DNA from: Trichinella spiralis
Taxonomy: Eukaryota > Nematoda > Enoplea > Trichinellida > Trichinellidae
Direction of reading: 5' to 3'
NCBI GenBank assembly: GCA_000181795.3
Contig: CM012953.1
Span: forward strand, 11,234,995 to 11,298,994
Length of the DNA: 64,000 nucleotides
Positions 34,400 through 46,700 of the stretch are shown here, in pieces; the stretch's first letter is position 1; each line of letters opens with the position of its first letter. Below the pieces are notes generated by a model. That model was given only the letters and a program-made list of their open reading frames with translations, was not told where the DNA came from and did not search any database. Made by a program: the position numbers and the translations under genes.

Positions 34400-34468
34400 A
34401 TTATTATTATTAATAATATTATTATTGTTGTTGTTGTTGCTGCTGCTATTGCTGTTGCTGCTGCTGCT
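34400..34468. repeat. compound triplet repeat (ATT)n(GTT)n(GCT)n
   Basis: About 70 bases shift gradually from ATT/AAT triplets to GTT and then GCT triplets, keeping the same period of three. It looks like a microsatellite that has mutated by single steps. Not inside a supported coding frame. Confidence 0.85.
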
Positions 34469-35620
34469 TATTCATTGCTACAAGTTGCGCTTGTGTTGTT
34501 ATAATATTGATTTTCTTTCTGAAGTCGTTGCAATTGAAACAATCGCAGATGAAAAATAGGCAATGTGCAGAAGTAGCTTCAGTTTTATGATAGTCGCTCG
34601 CGCATGTGCGTTAGCAGAAGCCGGTCGCTGAGAGTAGAAGCAAAGCAAAAAAAAATATTATCTCGTTTCGTTAGTTATTTTTTTAGAAATTTTCTTTGAT
34701 TTCTTTTACAACATCTCTGCCGACACGATATTTCGTCCGAAGCGATCAGAATAAAGTAATTTTTTCTTTTGCATGCTGAATGATGAAGCAGAACAGAAAT
34801 GCAGAAATTATCGTTGCAAACTGTTTTGTTTTTTTCTTTCTTTTTATTTTAGTTCATGTTTACTAGAAATTGGGGAAGGATTAATTTTTATTTTTTTCCA
34901 CTGTAAATGATGGAAATGTCCAAAAATGGCAGGGTCGTTTTACAAATTTACCAAATTGAAATTTGCAACAGAAAACAGTGATAAATTTCATTTTTTCAGC
35001 TGTCATTTATCAAAATATTCCAAAACAATACAACAGAAAAATAAGCAAAAACTGCACATCAGCTTTTGTATGCTTGGAAAGCCGAAATCAGCAATGCTGT
35101 TATGCTAATGATGTGCGGTAAATGTAAGCAGCGGCGTGTTGTTTGTTGTTAAGCTTGTTCTTAGAGCTGTTTTTTTTGTTTCAACTGTTACCACTGCTTT
35201 AAAAATTTGTAAAAAAAAAGATAGATAAAAGAGAAAGCCAACTTCCTTTTGACAAATTACGAATTTTTCCCTAACTAACCAACCAATCAACTGCTCTTTC
35301 TGTTCACTGCGTAATGTTGCACTTTCAGTTCTGTCTATTTCAACTGCATATCGGTCATACGTTTCACATTCAAAAATGGAACTAACAAATAAATGCAACG
35401 TTTAGGCAAATTTTCTTATTCTTTTGAACTTCTTTTTCGACTAGTTTCTATTCTAGCTTGTGCATTTCAAAGTTCCATGCCAGAGGCATTATTTTCATAG
35501 GCAAACTTGATTTTTGATAAAACTACACTTTATAAAACATCTGCCTGCAAAAATGCATGCAGACAACAATTTCATCAGCTTTTTGAACACACGAGGGGAA
35601 AATGCTTTTCACTTGCTTCA

Positions 35621-35650
35621 TTCATATTCATATTCATATTCATATTCATG
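35621..35650. repeat. hexamer array (TTCATA)5
   Basis: Five units of TTCATA, the last ending in G. Period six without frame function in any supported gene. Confidence 0.85.
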
Positions 35651-36294
35651 TTATGTGAAATGTTCATTCTTTATCCAATCTTTGAATTATACAGATATAT
35701 AATTTTGAATTTATTGATTGTCTGCTTGATTGAAAGCCAAGGACATGCATGATCAACTTCAGTCAGGTTTCTTATTCTTCATTTTAACCTGTTTGGTTTG
35801 GTGGTTTGATAAATCTAGCCCGCCAGCGAGGTCAGCAGCGTCAGAACATCATCTAATAATTTTTCCCCCAACTTTGTCTTTTGAAAAAGGAAACCACATT
35901 CTCTTTTGCAAGCGTTTTATTTCTGATGCTAATTTTATCTCTTATAATACTAAAAAACAAAGTTATTTTTTACATTTCGTCGTTGTTGCTTTTCTGATGA
36001 AACTTTTTTAAAATTGGCTTTGAGTGGACAAAAAAAAAGAAAATCAATCGTACAACGTAGCCAATCATTTCTACAGTAACTTGGATTGTTTATTTTTTTA
36101 TTTTTTCTCTGACAGTCATCACATATTTTGATGTAATTAATATTCATCTGCTGTGACTGACTGATCGAATGTAATAAAAACAGGGAAACAACGATGCATC
36201 AGTGAAACAAGTGTTCAAACGACGATTGTTGTTATTATTTATATTTTTTTGAACTTATTTACGAAATTTACAGTACATGATATTCAAGCTCGTC

Positions 36295-36443
36295 TTACGT
36301 CAAGTTTGATAGCTGTTTCCGTGAAGCAGCACTTTGTCGACAAGTTGTTAAAAGGGCTACGTCGCGCGAAACTGGACGGGCGCCCTGTTCGACGGTGCGC
36401 CCGTATTGCTTGAAAAAAGCGTCGTCACTTTCATCACTTCGAC
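36295..36443 (-). CDS. probable coding exon of an unrecognised minus-strand gene
   Basis: After a minus-strand acceptor CATCCAG (start 36443) an open frame runs 49 codons, including FFKQYGRTVEQGARPVSRDV, to TAA at 36295-36297. Composition is polar and balanced, and local G+C is far above the flanks. A donor-like AC|GTAAGA lies just before the stop, so the exon may instead continue by splicing. Its entering phase fits the block at 37351-37403. Function unknown. Confidence 0.45.
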
Positions 36444-37350
36444 CTGGATGTTGAAAACGGGTAACAAAATAACTTATATATCCTCAAGTAAATAAATAAA
36501 TGAATGAAATGTATACAGACGTATTTGCACATATTTGGTATGACTATACGTATTTATGCTTCTTTAGATGAATGTTTGTTTGTTTTTATGTTATTTTTTT
36601 GCGAGTTGCAAAATTAGCGTGTGAAGTTAGTTGTTAGGAGAAATGAATTGATTTGAAATGAAAAAATGAGTAATAAGAAGAGAAAGTTTTTTAAATGATG
36701 TATGTATTTTTTCAACAATTCATATTAGGGATGAGTGTTTTGTAATATGTACAGTAGCGTGTAAAAATTGAATGCAAACGTTTTAATAGGGCAGTGAGTG
36801 AACGATCAGCGGGGGCGGAAGCTGGATCAATAATTCAACGAGTGGTTGGTGATAATTTGTTCCGCCAGCTTAAATGTTTTTTTTGGGGCGTTGGCCATGT
36901 AGGATTGTACAGACTCGCGCATGCACCTGCAGAAATTTAAAAACAAAACGTATGCAACAGCAGCAGTAGTGGTAGTTTTTATCAAAAGGCGCGCAGCAGC
37001 GCTTCCCCCTCTCCTCTTACCCCCCCCCCTCTTTCGTTTTATTCGTCTGTTTGCTGTCAGCAGCAGCATTAACACTAGAAACCTAACAGCTTCAGTTTTC
37101 GCTTTTTTGTTGTTTCCCTTTTTTTTTGGTGAAGCTTATTATTTTCACTGTTTTGTTTTTTTCTTAATACTTATCATTATTATTAGTTAGTATTGTTCTA
37201 TCGAGGCAAAAAAAGCCTTTCCAGACCTTTGTTGTATGTTCGTAAATTGACATGGTTATTTTATTGTTCTCTTAATTTCTGCAGTTGAGTGGAATCGTTG
37301 TGCAGAATTTGTTTGTTTGCTGTTTTTCTTTTGCTTTGTTTGCGTTAAAC

Positions 37351-37403
37351 TTGCAGTTTGGGAAATTGCATTCTCTTCCGTGGTATCGTACGTCGGCAGC
37401 AGT
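37351..37403 (-). CDS. possible small exon upstream of 36295-36443
   Basis: A 53-base minus-strand block after GAAAAGCAG reads LLPTYDTTEENAISQTA and would join the 36443 exon in phase, making Ser at the junction. The donor (GTTTAAC) is weak. The same bases are also open in another frame, so the assignment is uncertain. Confidence 0.25.
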
Positions 37404-37593
37404 CTGCTTTTCAATTATTTTACGAAACAGTTGAAAAATTTATTATAATTTTTTTTATTTTTTGCTGATTTCAAAAAATGCTGTGCTAGTACACGTGATC
37501 ATCATTGTTGACTGTGTGCTTTTTCTTTGTTTAATATATTCTGCAGCTTATTCTTTTTTTGACGAGGGTTTTTTTCTTTTTTTTTTCACTTAC

Positions 37594-37776
37594 GGTGCAT
37601 TTTGTTGAAAGTGAGCTTAGCTGCTTTTGATTGGAGGAAATAAATATCGCACTTTTTGAGAAACGCTCGCAGCCTGGCACGACGCGGCGAACAAAACGAA
37701 ATTGATCGAACGGCAGCAGCGCAGTGATGGGTGGCGATTTGGAAAAAGCACATTTTTTCAAATTGTCATCAGTTTT
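37594..37776 (-). CDS. possible exon of an unrecognised minus-strand gene
   Basis: Between an acceptor GGAGACAG and a strong donor GTAAGT the minus strand is open for 61 codons, beginning KTDDNLKKCAFSKSPP and continuing with basic and aromatic residues. Phase 0 at both ends agrees with the block at 38185-38274 but not with 37351-37403. No homologue recognised. Confidence 0.3.
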
Positions 37777-38184
37777 CTGTCTCCAGTTTCTGAGTATCTC
37801 TTCAAAATTGCACAACGATGGTCGTCGTTCATTGATTTAAAATTGCGAAAGAAGAGACGGAGGGGACTTTTCTTTGGTTTTGTATTTTAAAAAAGTTATT
37901 AATGGAAAAATTACAGGAACACTTCTAATTAGGGGTAGTTTTCAATAATTTTTCTTTGTTTGGTAATTTTTGAAAGTGATGTAAATTTTTTGAGAGCGTA
38001 TTTAAAGGGGAGCGGTTGAGAGGGAGAAAGAGAAAGTGAGGGGTAGGGGTAGGTGAGGAGAGAGGCAAAAAACGTCAGTTGTTTGATGAAGAAAAGCGCT
38101 TTCATTAATTAGCCAGTGTCAACAGATGAAAATTTGCAGTTTGCAAAACTGGACCGGATTGATGCTTCATTTATTGATTTTCAC

Positions 38185-38274
38185 TGGTCTTCTGTTTCGT
38201 TTTTCTTCACGTGCGAGGTACGACTTGGCTTGGAAGCGGCGGCGATTTATTTTAAGTAACATATTTTGTCCAGG
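38185..38274 (-). CDS. possible exon of an unrecognised minus-strand gene
   Basis: After TTGTTGTTACATAG the minus strand reads 30 codons starting PGQNMLLKINRRRFQ and rich in Arg/Lys/Glu, to a donor GTGAAA. Phase 0 to phase 0. Composition is coding-like for so short a stretch; no family recognised. Confidence 0.3.
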
Positions 38275-40452
38275 CTATGTAACAACAACAATAGAAGCTT
38301 TATTCAGTTTTTTTTTCATGAAGTAATGCTTTTTTTTCTTGCACCTTATTTTTTTGTTACATAATGAGCTGCAGCTAACTTTTAAAATTAGTTTATTTCA
38401 AAGATTTATTATTAAAATATTTTCTTAATTATTTGAACAATTGTTTAATTAATTGTATCATCATTGAACTTTTATGAATTAATTGAATTTAATTTTTGAT
38501 GATTCATAAAACGGACCATTTCCTGATGTGTATCAATTGTCTGTCTGAATCAGCTCACTGTTCCGCCAGTTTTCATAATATGAAAGCGTTGTTGTTGTTG
38601 TTGCGATTAGTTTTTGAATGAAAATTCAATTTTTTTTTTTCTGAATTTTCAATTTTCTTTTTTTTCCATTTCTTATCTGAAAGCTTTGCAACATTGCGTA
38701 ATATTGTAATATTGCATTGGTTTTACTTTTAATTTTAAAAACTGTAATTGTGTTCTGAAACTATAAATCCTTTATGTAAAATATCCCTTTTCCATGTAAT
38801 CTGTTTAACAATAAATGATGCGCATTTGAGATGCCAAAAATAGAATGCTGAATGTAACGTATATATATATATATAGATATAATTTATAATTGAGCCGGAT
38901 TGATTTTGTCTTTTTTGACAGCTATGAGATTTTGTTTTCAAACTAGCGACAACGAAGCGTGCTTAATATTGTTTAACATTTTCGAAATCAGTGCGACTGT
39001 TGTTTTTTGCTTTTTTTGTCTTTGCATCATCAAATCGACAGCAGCTCTTCTACAGATGCATTTTTCAGTTGTTGATCGTTTGCAGAGAAGCATGTAGAAA
39101 AGCAAGCTTACTTGCTTGCCTGATTGCTTTCTTCTTTTTTTCTCTCTCTGTTGCATTTGCAAAAATGATTGCAATAATGCAACTTTCTTATCAAAGTATT
39201 ATGTGAAAAATTATTCATTCTGTGAGCGATTCTATTTTAAAAAAAGCACACAAAGATTCTTACTTTTTCTTCGTAATTTTTTGTATTTTTTTTGCTGAAT
39301 ATTTTTTCTTTACCTCTTGGATATTTTGTAATTTTTTTCTCACGATCATATAAACAAATAAGCATTACATGCAATATGGGAACATGGCTATTTTTCTGTT
39401 TCTTTTGGTGAATTTTAATTTTCAAGTTAATTTTTTTTCTGGAAAATAATTATAATTAAAATATAACAAATAAGAATATCGTATATTTTTTATTTAACAT
39501 GGTAAAGCAAAGAATTTTTTCTCGTTTGATTGAAAAGTTGTGTCGTGACAACAGAAACAGAAGCTAGCAAAAAGTAGTCGTGGTGTATTGGGTATGTAGT
39601 ACTGATCGAATAGCGGATGTTGTTGTTGTTGTTGTTTGTTGTCAGCAGCAGGAGCAACTGCAACAACAGCAGAAGCAGGAGGAGGATATAAATATGAGCT
39701 TGTTGGTAGAGCTGAAAAGTACAGTTATTGAAAATAAAATTGACGGGAAACCTTTTTTAATATTAAATATAATACAGAAATGAGTAGTTTTGTACTGAAT
39801 TATTGTTTATTTATTTATTATTTTTTATACAATAAATATTTTTTGATTTAGCCTGCTATTTTAGTGCAGTTTTTATTGTCGAAAAAATATGAACGAAATA
39901 AGGTCAAAAATAAACAGAGTTGAATTGTATATATTTACATGAAATGGTTGCGTAAACTGGACAATTAGGCAGTAAAAACCACTTTTATGCTTACCTTTTA
40001 AATAATATTTACAAATTAATTAATTCATTTTTTCAGATAAATATATCAGTTCTTTTGTTTGTTTCATCAGTGGAAGAAGTGTCTTAAAATAAGTGCACTT
40101 CTGTCATGCACTTCAGACTGACCATATTTAACCGAAATAGGATTTAAATATTTTTTTGAACACAAAAAATAATTATTATTATAGCATTTTAAAATATGAC
40201 CAACTTTTTTTCAGCCTCTCGTATAATTTTGCTCATTTCATAGCATTTGATATTTGATATTTTTTGACAAGCGTTAAAAAGCAAGGAAATTTTGATACCA
40301 GTTTTTTCTTTCCTAGCGACAAGCGGTTTCGCGTTCACTGCGTTTGCAAGCTGCTTGGTGATGATTTTTGTTTGATTTTTTTAAAATTATTGTTTGTTTG
40401 AACATCAAGCGCTTTCTCTTCCTTTATCATTCTACAAAATATTGGAGAAATG

Positions 40453-40481
<29 letters not shown>
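40453..40481. repeat. tetranucleotide microsatellite (AATA)n
   Basis: About seven AATA units in tandem. Similar short AAAT tracts recur near 54160-54180. Confidence 0.85.
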
Positions 40482-40484
<3 letters not shown>

Positions 40485-41916
40485 TACCCATCTGACCAGA
40501 GCGAAAAACTTTTTTTTCGATTCATATTTCTTTGGCATTTATTTCAGTTGTCTTGTGTCAACTGATCTTCAGGCAACTGTATCTTGCTTTTGGAACAAAT
40601 GTGAACGCCTAAAAATCAGCTTACAACAAAATTAGCTTACTGTTATTTATTTCTCTTTGCTTTTTCTTTTTCCAAAAATCCCAAAGTATGACTTGACGTT
40701 GTTTCGGACAGTCATCAGTCGATATATACATATATATATATTTGGCTGTTGGTTTGTTGTTAATTTTCTTCTTTTATTTAACATGAAATTTAATCATTTT
40801 AAATGAAACAGCCAAGATAGTTTAATAGTTTATAATAAACGCCATTTTAGGTATTTTGATAGCAGTTTACTTTTTTATTGTTGAATAAATACAACTATTT
40901 CGATGTAATAATAATGGTTATAAACTATTATGCCTTGAAGCTTTATTTTGCAATTTTCAGTAATAGAATAAAAATGTAATCTATTTTTTATTTGAAGAAC
41001 TCAACTTCTGCATTTGTATTACGAAAAATTTACATAAATATTATGAAGAATAGCACGCATATGAGATGAGATAAGATGCGATAAAGTATAATTGTATTGT
41101 AAGGCAAAAAAACTGTTGTAAACAGTTAAGTTTTTTAGCTGCTTCTGCTGCTTAATCTAGAAGTTATAACATCATGTTTTTGTAGAGAATTGCAGAATAG
41201 ATTGGCTTTTCTCCTTCTTCATCGTCGCTTGTTTTCAGTTTTAATTATATTTTCTAGGATTAATTTCAATTTCATTTCATCAAATTAAATTCTGAGCATC
41301 TATTTATAGAAAATAACTCATTATGAATGAAAAATTGAAACTGGTAATTTTTTTTAATGAATGATACATATGATGAATGACAGTATAAGTAGATTGATTA
41401 AATTTTATTTTTTTTTGTTGACTCAGCACGCTTACACGCATGTACGGATACTGAAATCACTCATTCATTTATATAAATATATTTAAATTGTATTCGATTT
41501 TAATATTTACTGAAATTCATTTAACGTAGTTATGCAGAAAAATATTTGGCTGGAAAAATATGCATTTTTGCTTTCTCATGCAAAGACTTTTATGAAATAT
41601 TAAAAATTTGTTTTTATTTATTCATCTGCTTTTTACGTGAAAGTGCTATTGATTTATAGCAGTTAATTGCAATTTCAGATGGCCTCTTCTTTTTCTGCAT
41701 AATACACAGCATTGCTTAGATTCATTTATTTATTCATTCATTTCGTTTCAGTTGATTTTTCTGAAAATTTTCACATTCGGAATGTGGATTTTTTAAATAA
41801 TAATTTATTGGATATTGGAATTTCATTTATTAACATTTGCATTTGATGGAGGTACATTCGCGCACACCTGCCTCTACCTATATAAATAAATAAATGAATA
41901 AATGTATAATTGTATA

Positions 41917-41941
41917 TATGTATGTATGTATGTATGTATGT
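41917..41941. repeat. tetranucleotide microsatellite (TATG)n
   Basis: Six TATG units just upstream of the acceptor of the IkB-like exon. They make a chance Tyr/Met/Val/Cys-rich extension of the exon frame, which is why I start the exon after the TTGTTGTTCAG acceptor at 41963. Confidence 0.85.
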
Positions 41942-41963
41942 ACATGTTATTGTTGTTGTTCAG

Positions 41964-44827
41964 GTCTCAGTAAAGTTGAAGAAATAGGGAAGATTGAAGA
42001 AAATAAAAAATTTCAAAGCGGAAAAATGCAAAGCAAATCAGAACGCGGGTTTTTGAGTACGGCTGTGGCAAATTGCGACACTGTTGACGAGGTGAAGAAG
42101 CATAGAAAGAAAATCAGCAAGGAGTTGGAGAATGAGCTGCAGCATGCGGAAGTGGATGCGCAACCTGAGAAAAATCCGGTTGAAAATGAAAAGTTCAGGG
42201 AACGATCCCATTCATTGCCGGAACGGACAAAATGTCGTCTAAGTCCTGAACAATTTTTCAAACAGGGAAGATTATATCATCAGAAAATAGCCGGCATGTT
42301 TCGGTCTGAGGGTTCAGCTGCAACCTCGTCATCGGTCGATGTGGACGATATAATCGACACGTTGGCCATAAAGTTTGATGATACAGTTCGTTTGACGGTT
42401 GGCGATTCTTGTCATTTAAAAGGGAAAAAAATTACTGAAAATGGCAAAAACATCGCGCAAATTGGTGATACAGGTGCCGATGGAGACGAGTCGGGTGGAT
42501 GTGTACTGTTGGCTAGAGGTCCAATTGGAATGCACATGGAACGCAATGTGTACACGACGCCATACCCGTATGCGGAACGACGAGTCGCCAGACAGTCGTA
42601 TTCGCAAGCCTACAATTATCCTTATTCACCGCCGGTCGATTACACTCAGGATGCATTCATCCAGGAACCACCTCAGCAGAAGCTAAATGATTTGGTCTAC
42701 CTCATCAAATCGCCTTGTCCAAGCAACAACAGCAACAACCTCGTTCCTCAGGTGGACGACAGCGTACGTCATATTGCCCAGTATGAGCAAAGTTGGTTGC
42801 CACCTCCAGCTATTGATCAGTACTGTCTGGAACCGACGACATTTTTGGCACCTGCCAAGCAGGATTTACTTCCCATTAACATTGGTCAACGGCAGCAGCA
42901 GCCACAGCTTGATTACAGTGCGCAAAACTTGGTCAGTTTGCCGTCTCGGCTGACTCAAATGGACGCTGAATCGCCTTTTTCAGATTACGGCGACAGTCCG
43001 TTGCAGTCGACCGGAAGTAGCGGTTGTGGTTCCAATTTAGACGGCTACTGTATTGAAGAGACGATCAAACGTACACCGTCGGTCGACGAGGAGAAACAGT
43101 TGCCCGAAGGTTTGAGCGATTTTATACTGAAATACTCGAGACAGTATCAGAGTCAGAGTCAAAGTCAGCAATCAGGAAACGGTTCGAAGGACTGGCTACC
43201 GTCGACCGTCCCCCCGCCCAAATTCACTACCGATTACGAACTCTCGCCCGGCACCTCCAACACAGTTGGTCTGAGCAGCTCTCCAGATTCAGTGGACAGC
43301 TCAGGGACAGCGATGATTGTCAGGCAAAGACAGCGCAGCGCCGTGGACGAGCAGCAACCACAGCAGCAGCATCTGCAACAGAATTTACAGCATCGACCAA
43401 GTCCAGCTTCGTCTGGAATCGTTGACTGGTGCTCCACTTCTCCACCTGAGAGTGCCAGAGATGCTAATTCTGTCGGCGGACCCAGACATCGTCTCCGAGA
43501 GCTGATCACTGAAACTGAGCTCGATACAGCTTGGGCCTGGGCATTGAAATACGAAATGACCTCACCGGGAAAACTTTACCAACGCGATGTTGACGGAGAC
43601 AGGTACATCTTTTAAAGTTGTCATCTAATTGTACTATTATTGTTTTACATAAAAGAAATTTATTTTCCCCCCAACTTAGCTATTTGCACATCGCAGTTTG
43701 GAATCAAAACTTGGCTCGAATTTATGCACTGACAGAAGTGATGATGAAGACGAAAGATCCAATTTTGCCTGCACCATTTGATCTTCCAAACGCTTCGAAC
43801 GAAGTTAGTTAGAAGAAGAAAAAATTTGCTTTTGCTTTTCAAATTATTTATAATGATGATGATGATCTACCTGTAAATTTAGACTCCTCTATACTTGGCC
43901 GTACAGAAACAGCTTTCGATGGTTGTTGCATACTTTATCGACTGCGGGGCGGATGTGAACGTGGTTGCCAACAACAGCGACGGCGGCACGCCTCTTCATT
44001 ACGCAGTTGCACATGGCATGTCAGAAATGGTCGAAGTGCTCGCGTCGTCTGATAAAATTGATCTGAATATCAGAAACAATTCTGGTAAATTTCTATTTTT
44101 ATACTTGTATATATATATTTTTTTTAATTTTGTAATTTTTACAGTATTATGAATATGTAGAGAGAATAATCACATTGTCAAAAGTTCTGTTTTGTTTTTG
44201 TTTATCTGTATGTAATTTTTTTATTTTTATTTTTAAGGATTGACGCCACTTTTGGTTGCTGTGAAAACAGACGGTTCAATTCTCGACGATAAAAGCCAGA
44301 TAACAACAGTACAGAATCGTCGTATTATTCGCTTCTTGCTGCGGCACAATGCAGATCCATTTTGCCAAGTAAAAACAGCGATATTACACTTAGCCCTAGA
44401 TGGCTGATTTAATAATAATAATAATAATAATAATAGTCATTTTTTATTTTGATCATCATCCTATTTTTTCAGGATATGAATGGAAAGACCATAATTCATT
44501 ATTGTGTTGAGAAGTTGGATGCTGATTTACTTGAGGTGTGAGGGGTTTTGTTTAGTTTTATTTTATCAATTATATATTATGAATTATATATATTTGTAGT
44601 TTTTATGCGAAAATATGAACTCTGAAGTGGTCAGCAAATTGGTCAATGTGACCCAGTCGGATGGAATGTCACCATTGGAACAGTTGTCATTTGAACCGCT
44701 GACTTCACTGGCGCGCTGTGAGAAAAATTGCATTGAACTGTCCGATCAGATATTGTCGACGTTGATCAAGAATGGTGCTGAAGGCGGCGGTACAACAGTT
44801 GCGTTCACTGCTTCTTCTGCGTTGTGA
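41964..44827 (+). CDS. IkB-like ankyrin-repeat protein with long N-terminal region
   Basis: Exons 41964-43602, 43680-43803, 43883-44084, 44238-44368, 44473-44535 and 44600-44827; phases agree and the stop is at 44825-44827. The first exon gives about 545 residues of Gln/Ser/Pro-rich, mostly disordered sequence (first Met in the exon at 42028, MQSKSERGF). The C-terminal 250 residues form ankyrin repeats: DGDSYLHIAVWNQ, TPLYLAVQKQL with GADVNV, GGTPLHYAVAHGM, LTPLLVAV, HNADPFCQ and GKTIIHYCV. The order and wording match the IkB family, closest in feel to Bcl-3/IkB-zeta and nematode IKB-1/NFKI-1. Such proteins bind Rel factors or act as nuclear cofactors. An upstream first exon is likely; none was found. 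Ends convergent with the Caskin-like gene. The last exon is repeated at about 47190-47418. Confidence 0.83.
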
Positions 44828-45646
44828 GAGAAGCAGTTTTTTTATCAAGAAAGGCAGTTAAACTTCCTCATCAAAAAATCTTACTCTCTTCACTCATCGC
44901 ACACGGTTCCTTCAGATCGTGTATCTTTTATTCAGGTTCTTTTATCCTCTTCCTCTGGTTTGAACCTAGTTTTCTTTATCCACAATAGCCCAAGCCTTGT
45001 CACGAGTTTTTTTTCACCTCTCTTTCTGTATACACACACACACACACGCCCAGATGTGATGTGTTTATTCCTCCTATGTGGCTACATTTTTTTTCATTTG
45101 CACAATTCTGTCAAAAAGGCAGTTAGTAGTACAATACATGCATACATACATACATATACATTCATTCAAATACCTATTGCATATTACATACTCTGATAAG
45201 TACCTATTGTTTATTTATTTATTTATTTATTCATTTATAATATGTTTATTTATTTATTTGCCTATTATCTTCTTATTTTTGCTTTTGAACTGTTTGCTAG
45301 TTAGTTTATCGATGCTTAAGTTTTTTTCCTTTTTTTTCAATTTGTGCAACAAGTGTGTGCAGAGTTCGAAAACAGGGCCAATAACGAAAATTAAAATGCT
45401 TTTTTATACACAAACAGACCATAATGGTGAAGTTATTTATTTCTGAAAAATTTAACAAGCAAAAAGAGTATGACAACTTTAAATGAATTAACCGTTTCAA
45501 GAGTTTTTTGGTCTTTCCAAGTTCGACAAATAAACTTTCACATCTTCTTACTTCCTTCCATGGACGGTAGAGAAGTTTGAACAAACAATACAGACAGATG
45601 CCCACGTCGTTTAAATCTTCTTCATTCGAAAAAATACTGCAATTTT
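44828..45646. other. convergent 3' flanks of IkB-like and Caskin-like genes
   Basis: AT-rich 3' UTR sequence with a (CA)n tract near 45032, a (CATA)n tract near 45140 and a TTTA tract near 45215. No separate gene. In copy B the CATA and TATC tract lengths differ slightly. Confidence 0.5.
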
Positions 45647-46700
45647 TCATTTAATTTTCTAAAAATGCACTTTGTTCAGTGATTTATTTTCTTTAAAAAA
45701 ACTCTTCTCTTTAAAAAAACCTACCACCGCTTCTGGTTCGTGCAAAAGAGCATCCAATTCCTCGGTGAGATTTTGAAGCATACTACCAATGTGATCGAGC
45801 GATCCACCTGGCCTTGATTAACCAAAAAGAAAAGAAAAGAAAAATACTCATATTAATTAATCATCACAATGTAGAGTGTCAAATCGATTTGATCAGAATT
45901 TTTTCTTTAAAAAATATTCAAAAACAAATAAAAAAAACAATTAAACCTACTCATCAGTGTTGACTGTAGTATCAAAGTGACGATGTAAGTCATTTTCAGA
46001 TTTGTGAAATTGAAATTGACCAACAATAGCTTTTCGGTCCGCCTGAATTTCATCTTCTGAGCAAATGCTTCTGTCGACTGAACAAAAAAACACATAATTT
46101 AAATAATGCCAACTGTGAAACGGTTGTTGTTGTTGGTGGAGGTGAGCATTTTACCTAGAAACGAACAACTGCCAGAGCTGTTGGTGGTGGAATCCACTGG
46201 CGAGGAAAAATAGTCGGAACGAGACAGAATTTCACTACAGTCGGTCAGAATGTTCGTCTGAGTTGGTGGATTTCGTCGAATGCTGCGCAACTGTTGTATC
46301 GACGCCTCGCAACGCAGACTGGGCGGTGTGGGCGGCGGCAACAGTTCGTCGACCGGGGCCCCACAGCCGCCGTTCCTTTCGGCAATTTCGTCCAAGTGTG
46401 CGCTGAGACGGAACACCGACCTCCTGGCAGCGCCGGTGCGGGCCGAGGTACCGTGATCCCAGAAACGGGCGCTGGCCTGGAGGAGAGGTGGGGCACGAAT
46501 CCGAAGCACCGCTGTAATCGCACTTGGCCAACGACAGTTTGGTCACACTGCCGACGTTGTTGTGAAAGCGGCCACGCCTCATGGCCGGTTCGCTGCGTTT
46601 TTTCAAATCCTCCCCCATCCTCGGGAAGACGTAGATCTTGCCAATCGGCTTCGCCCTCTACGATGGCACCGGATGGACAATTGCACGCGCTGTGCCGGTC
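45647..46700 (-). pseudogene. second, broken copy of the Caskin-like 3' exons
   Basis: Repeats the exons found at 48239-49330. The short exons (about 45726-45823 and 45953-46080) are intact. The large exon corresponding to 48749-49772 shows frame disruptions from about 46460 and ends without its SAM-coding 5' part. Most likely an assembly artefact or allele, not a second gene. Confidence 0.7.

Larger units (their letters stand above)
28260..36294. other. gene-poor AT-rich region
   Basis: Eight kilobases without a recognised gene. It contains a possible minus-strand exon at 29096-29329, a coding-like 49-codon minus frame near 32033-32180, a compound triplet repeat at 34400-34468 and a hexamer array at 35621-35650. 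A GC-richer patch at 34570-34650 could be a promoter. It may be intron or regulatory DNA of an unrecognised minus-strand gene, or upstream sequence of the IkB-like gene. Confidence 0.4.
36444..41963. other. gene-poor region 5' of the IkB-like gene
   Basis: AT-rich with long T runs, a few GC-richer patches that hold the possible minus-strand exons listed separately, and simple repeats near 40453 and 41917. A plus frame at 39580-39783 encodes poly-Val and poly-Gln from GTT/CAG triplets and is probably repeat-driven. The IkB-like gene should have an upstream exon or UTR here, but I could not identify it. Confidence 0.4.

Noticed and set aside
36827-37190. Opposed frames with basic or hydrophobic runs around 37.0 kb
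   Set aside because: Both come from C/T-rich low-complexity sequence; neither has a start or splice context.
39580-39783. Poly-Val/poly-Gln frame as a possible IkB first exon
   Set aside because: Driven by GTT and CAG triplet tracts; no donor in the right phase was seen.
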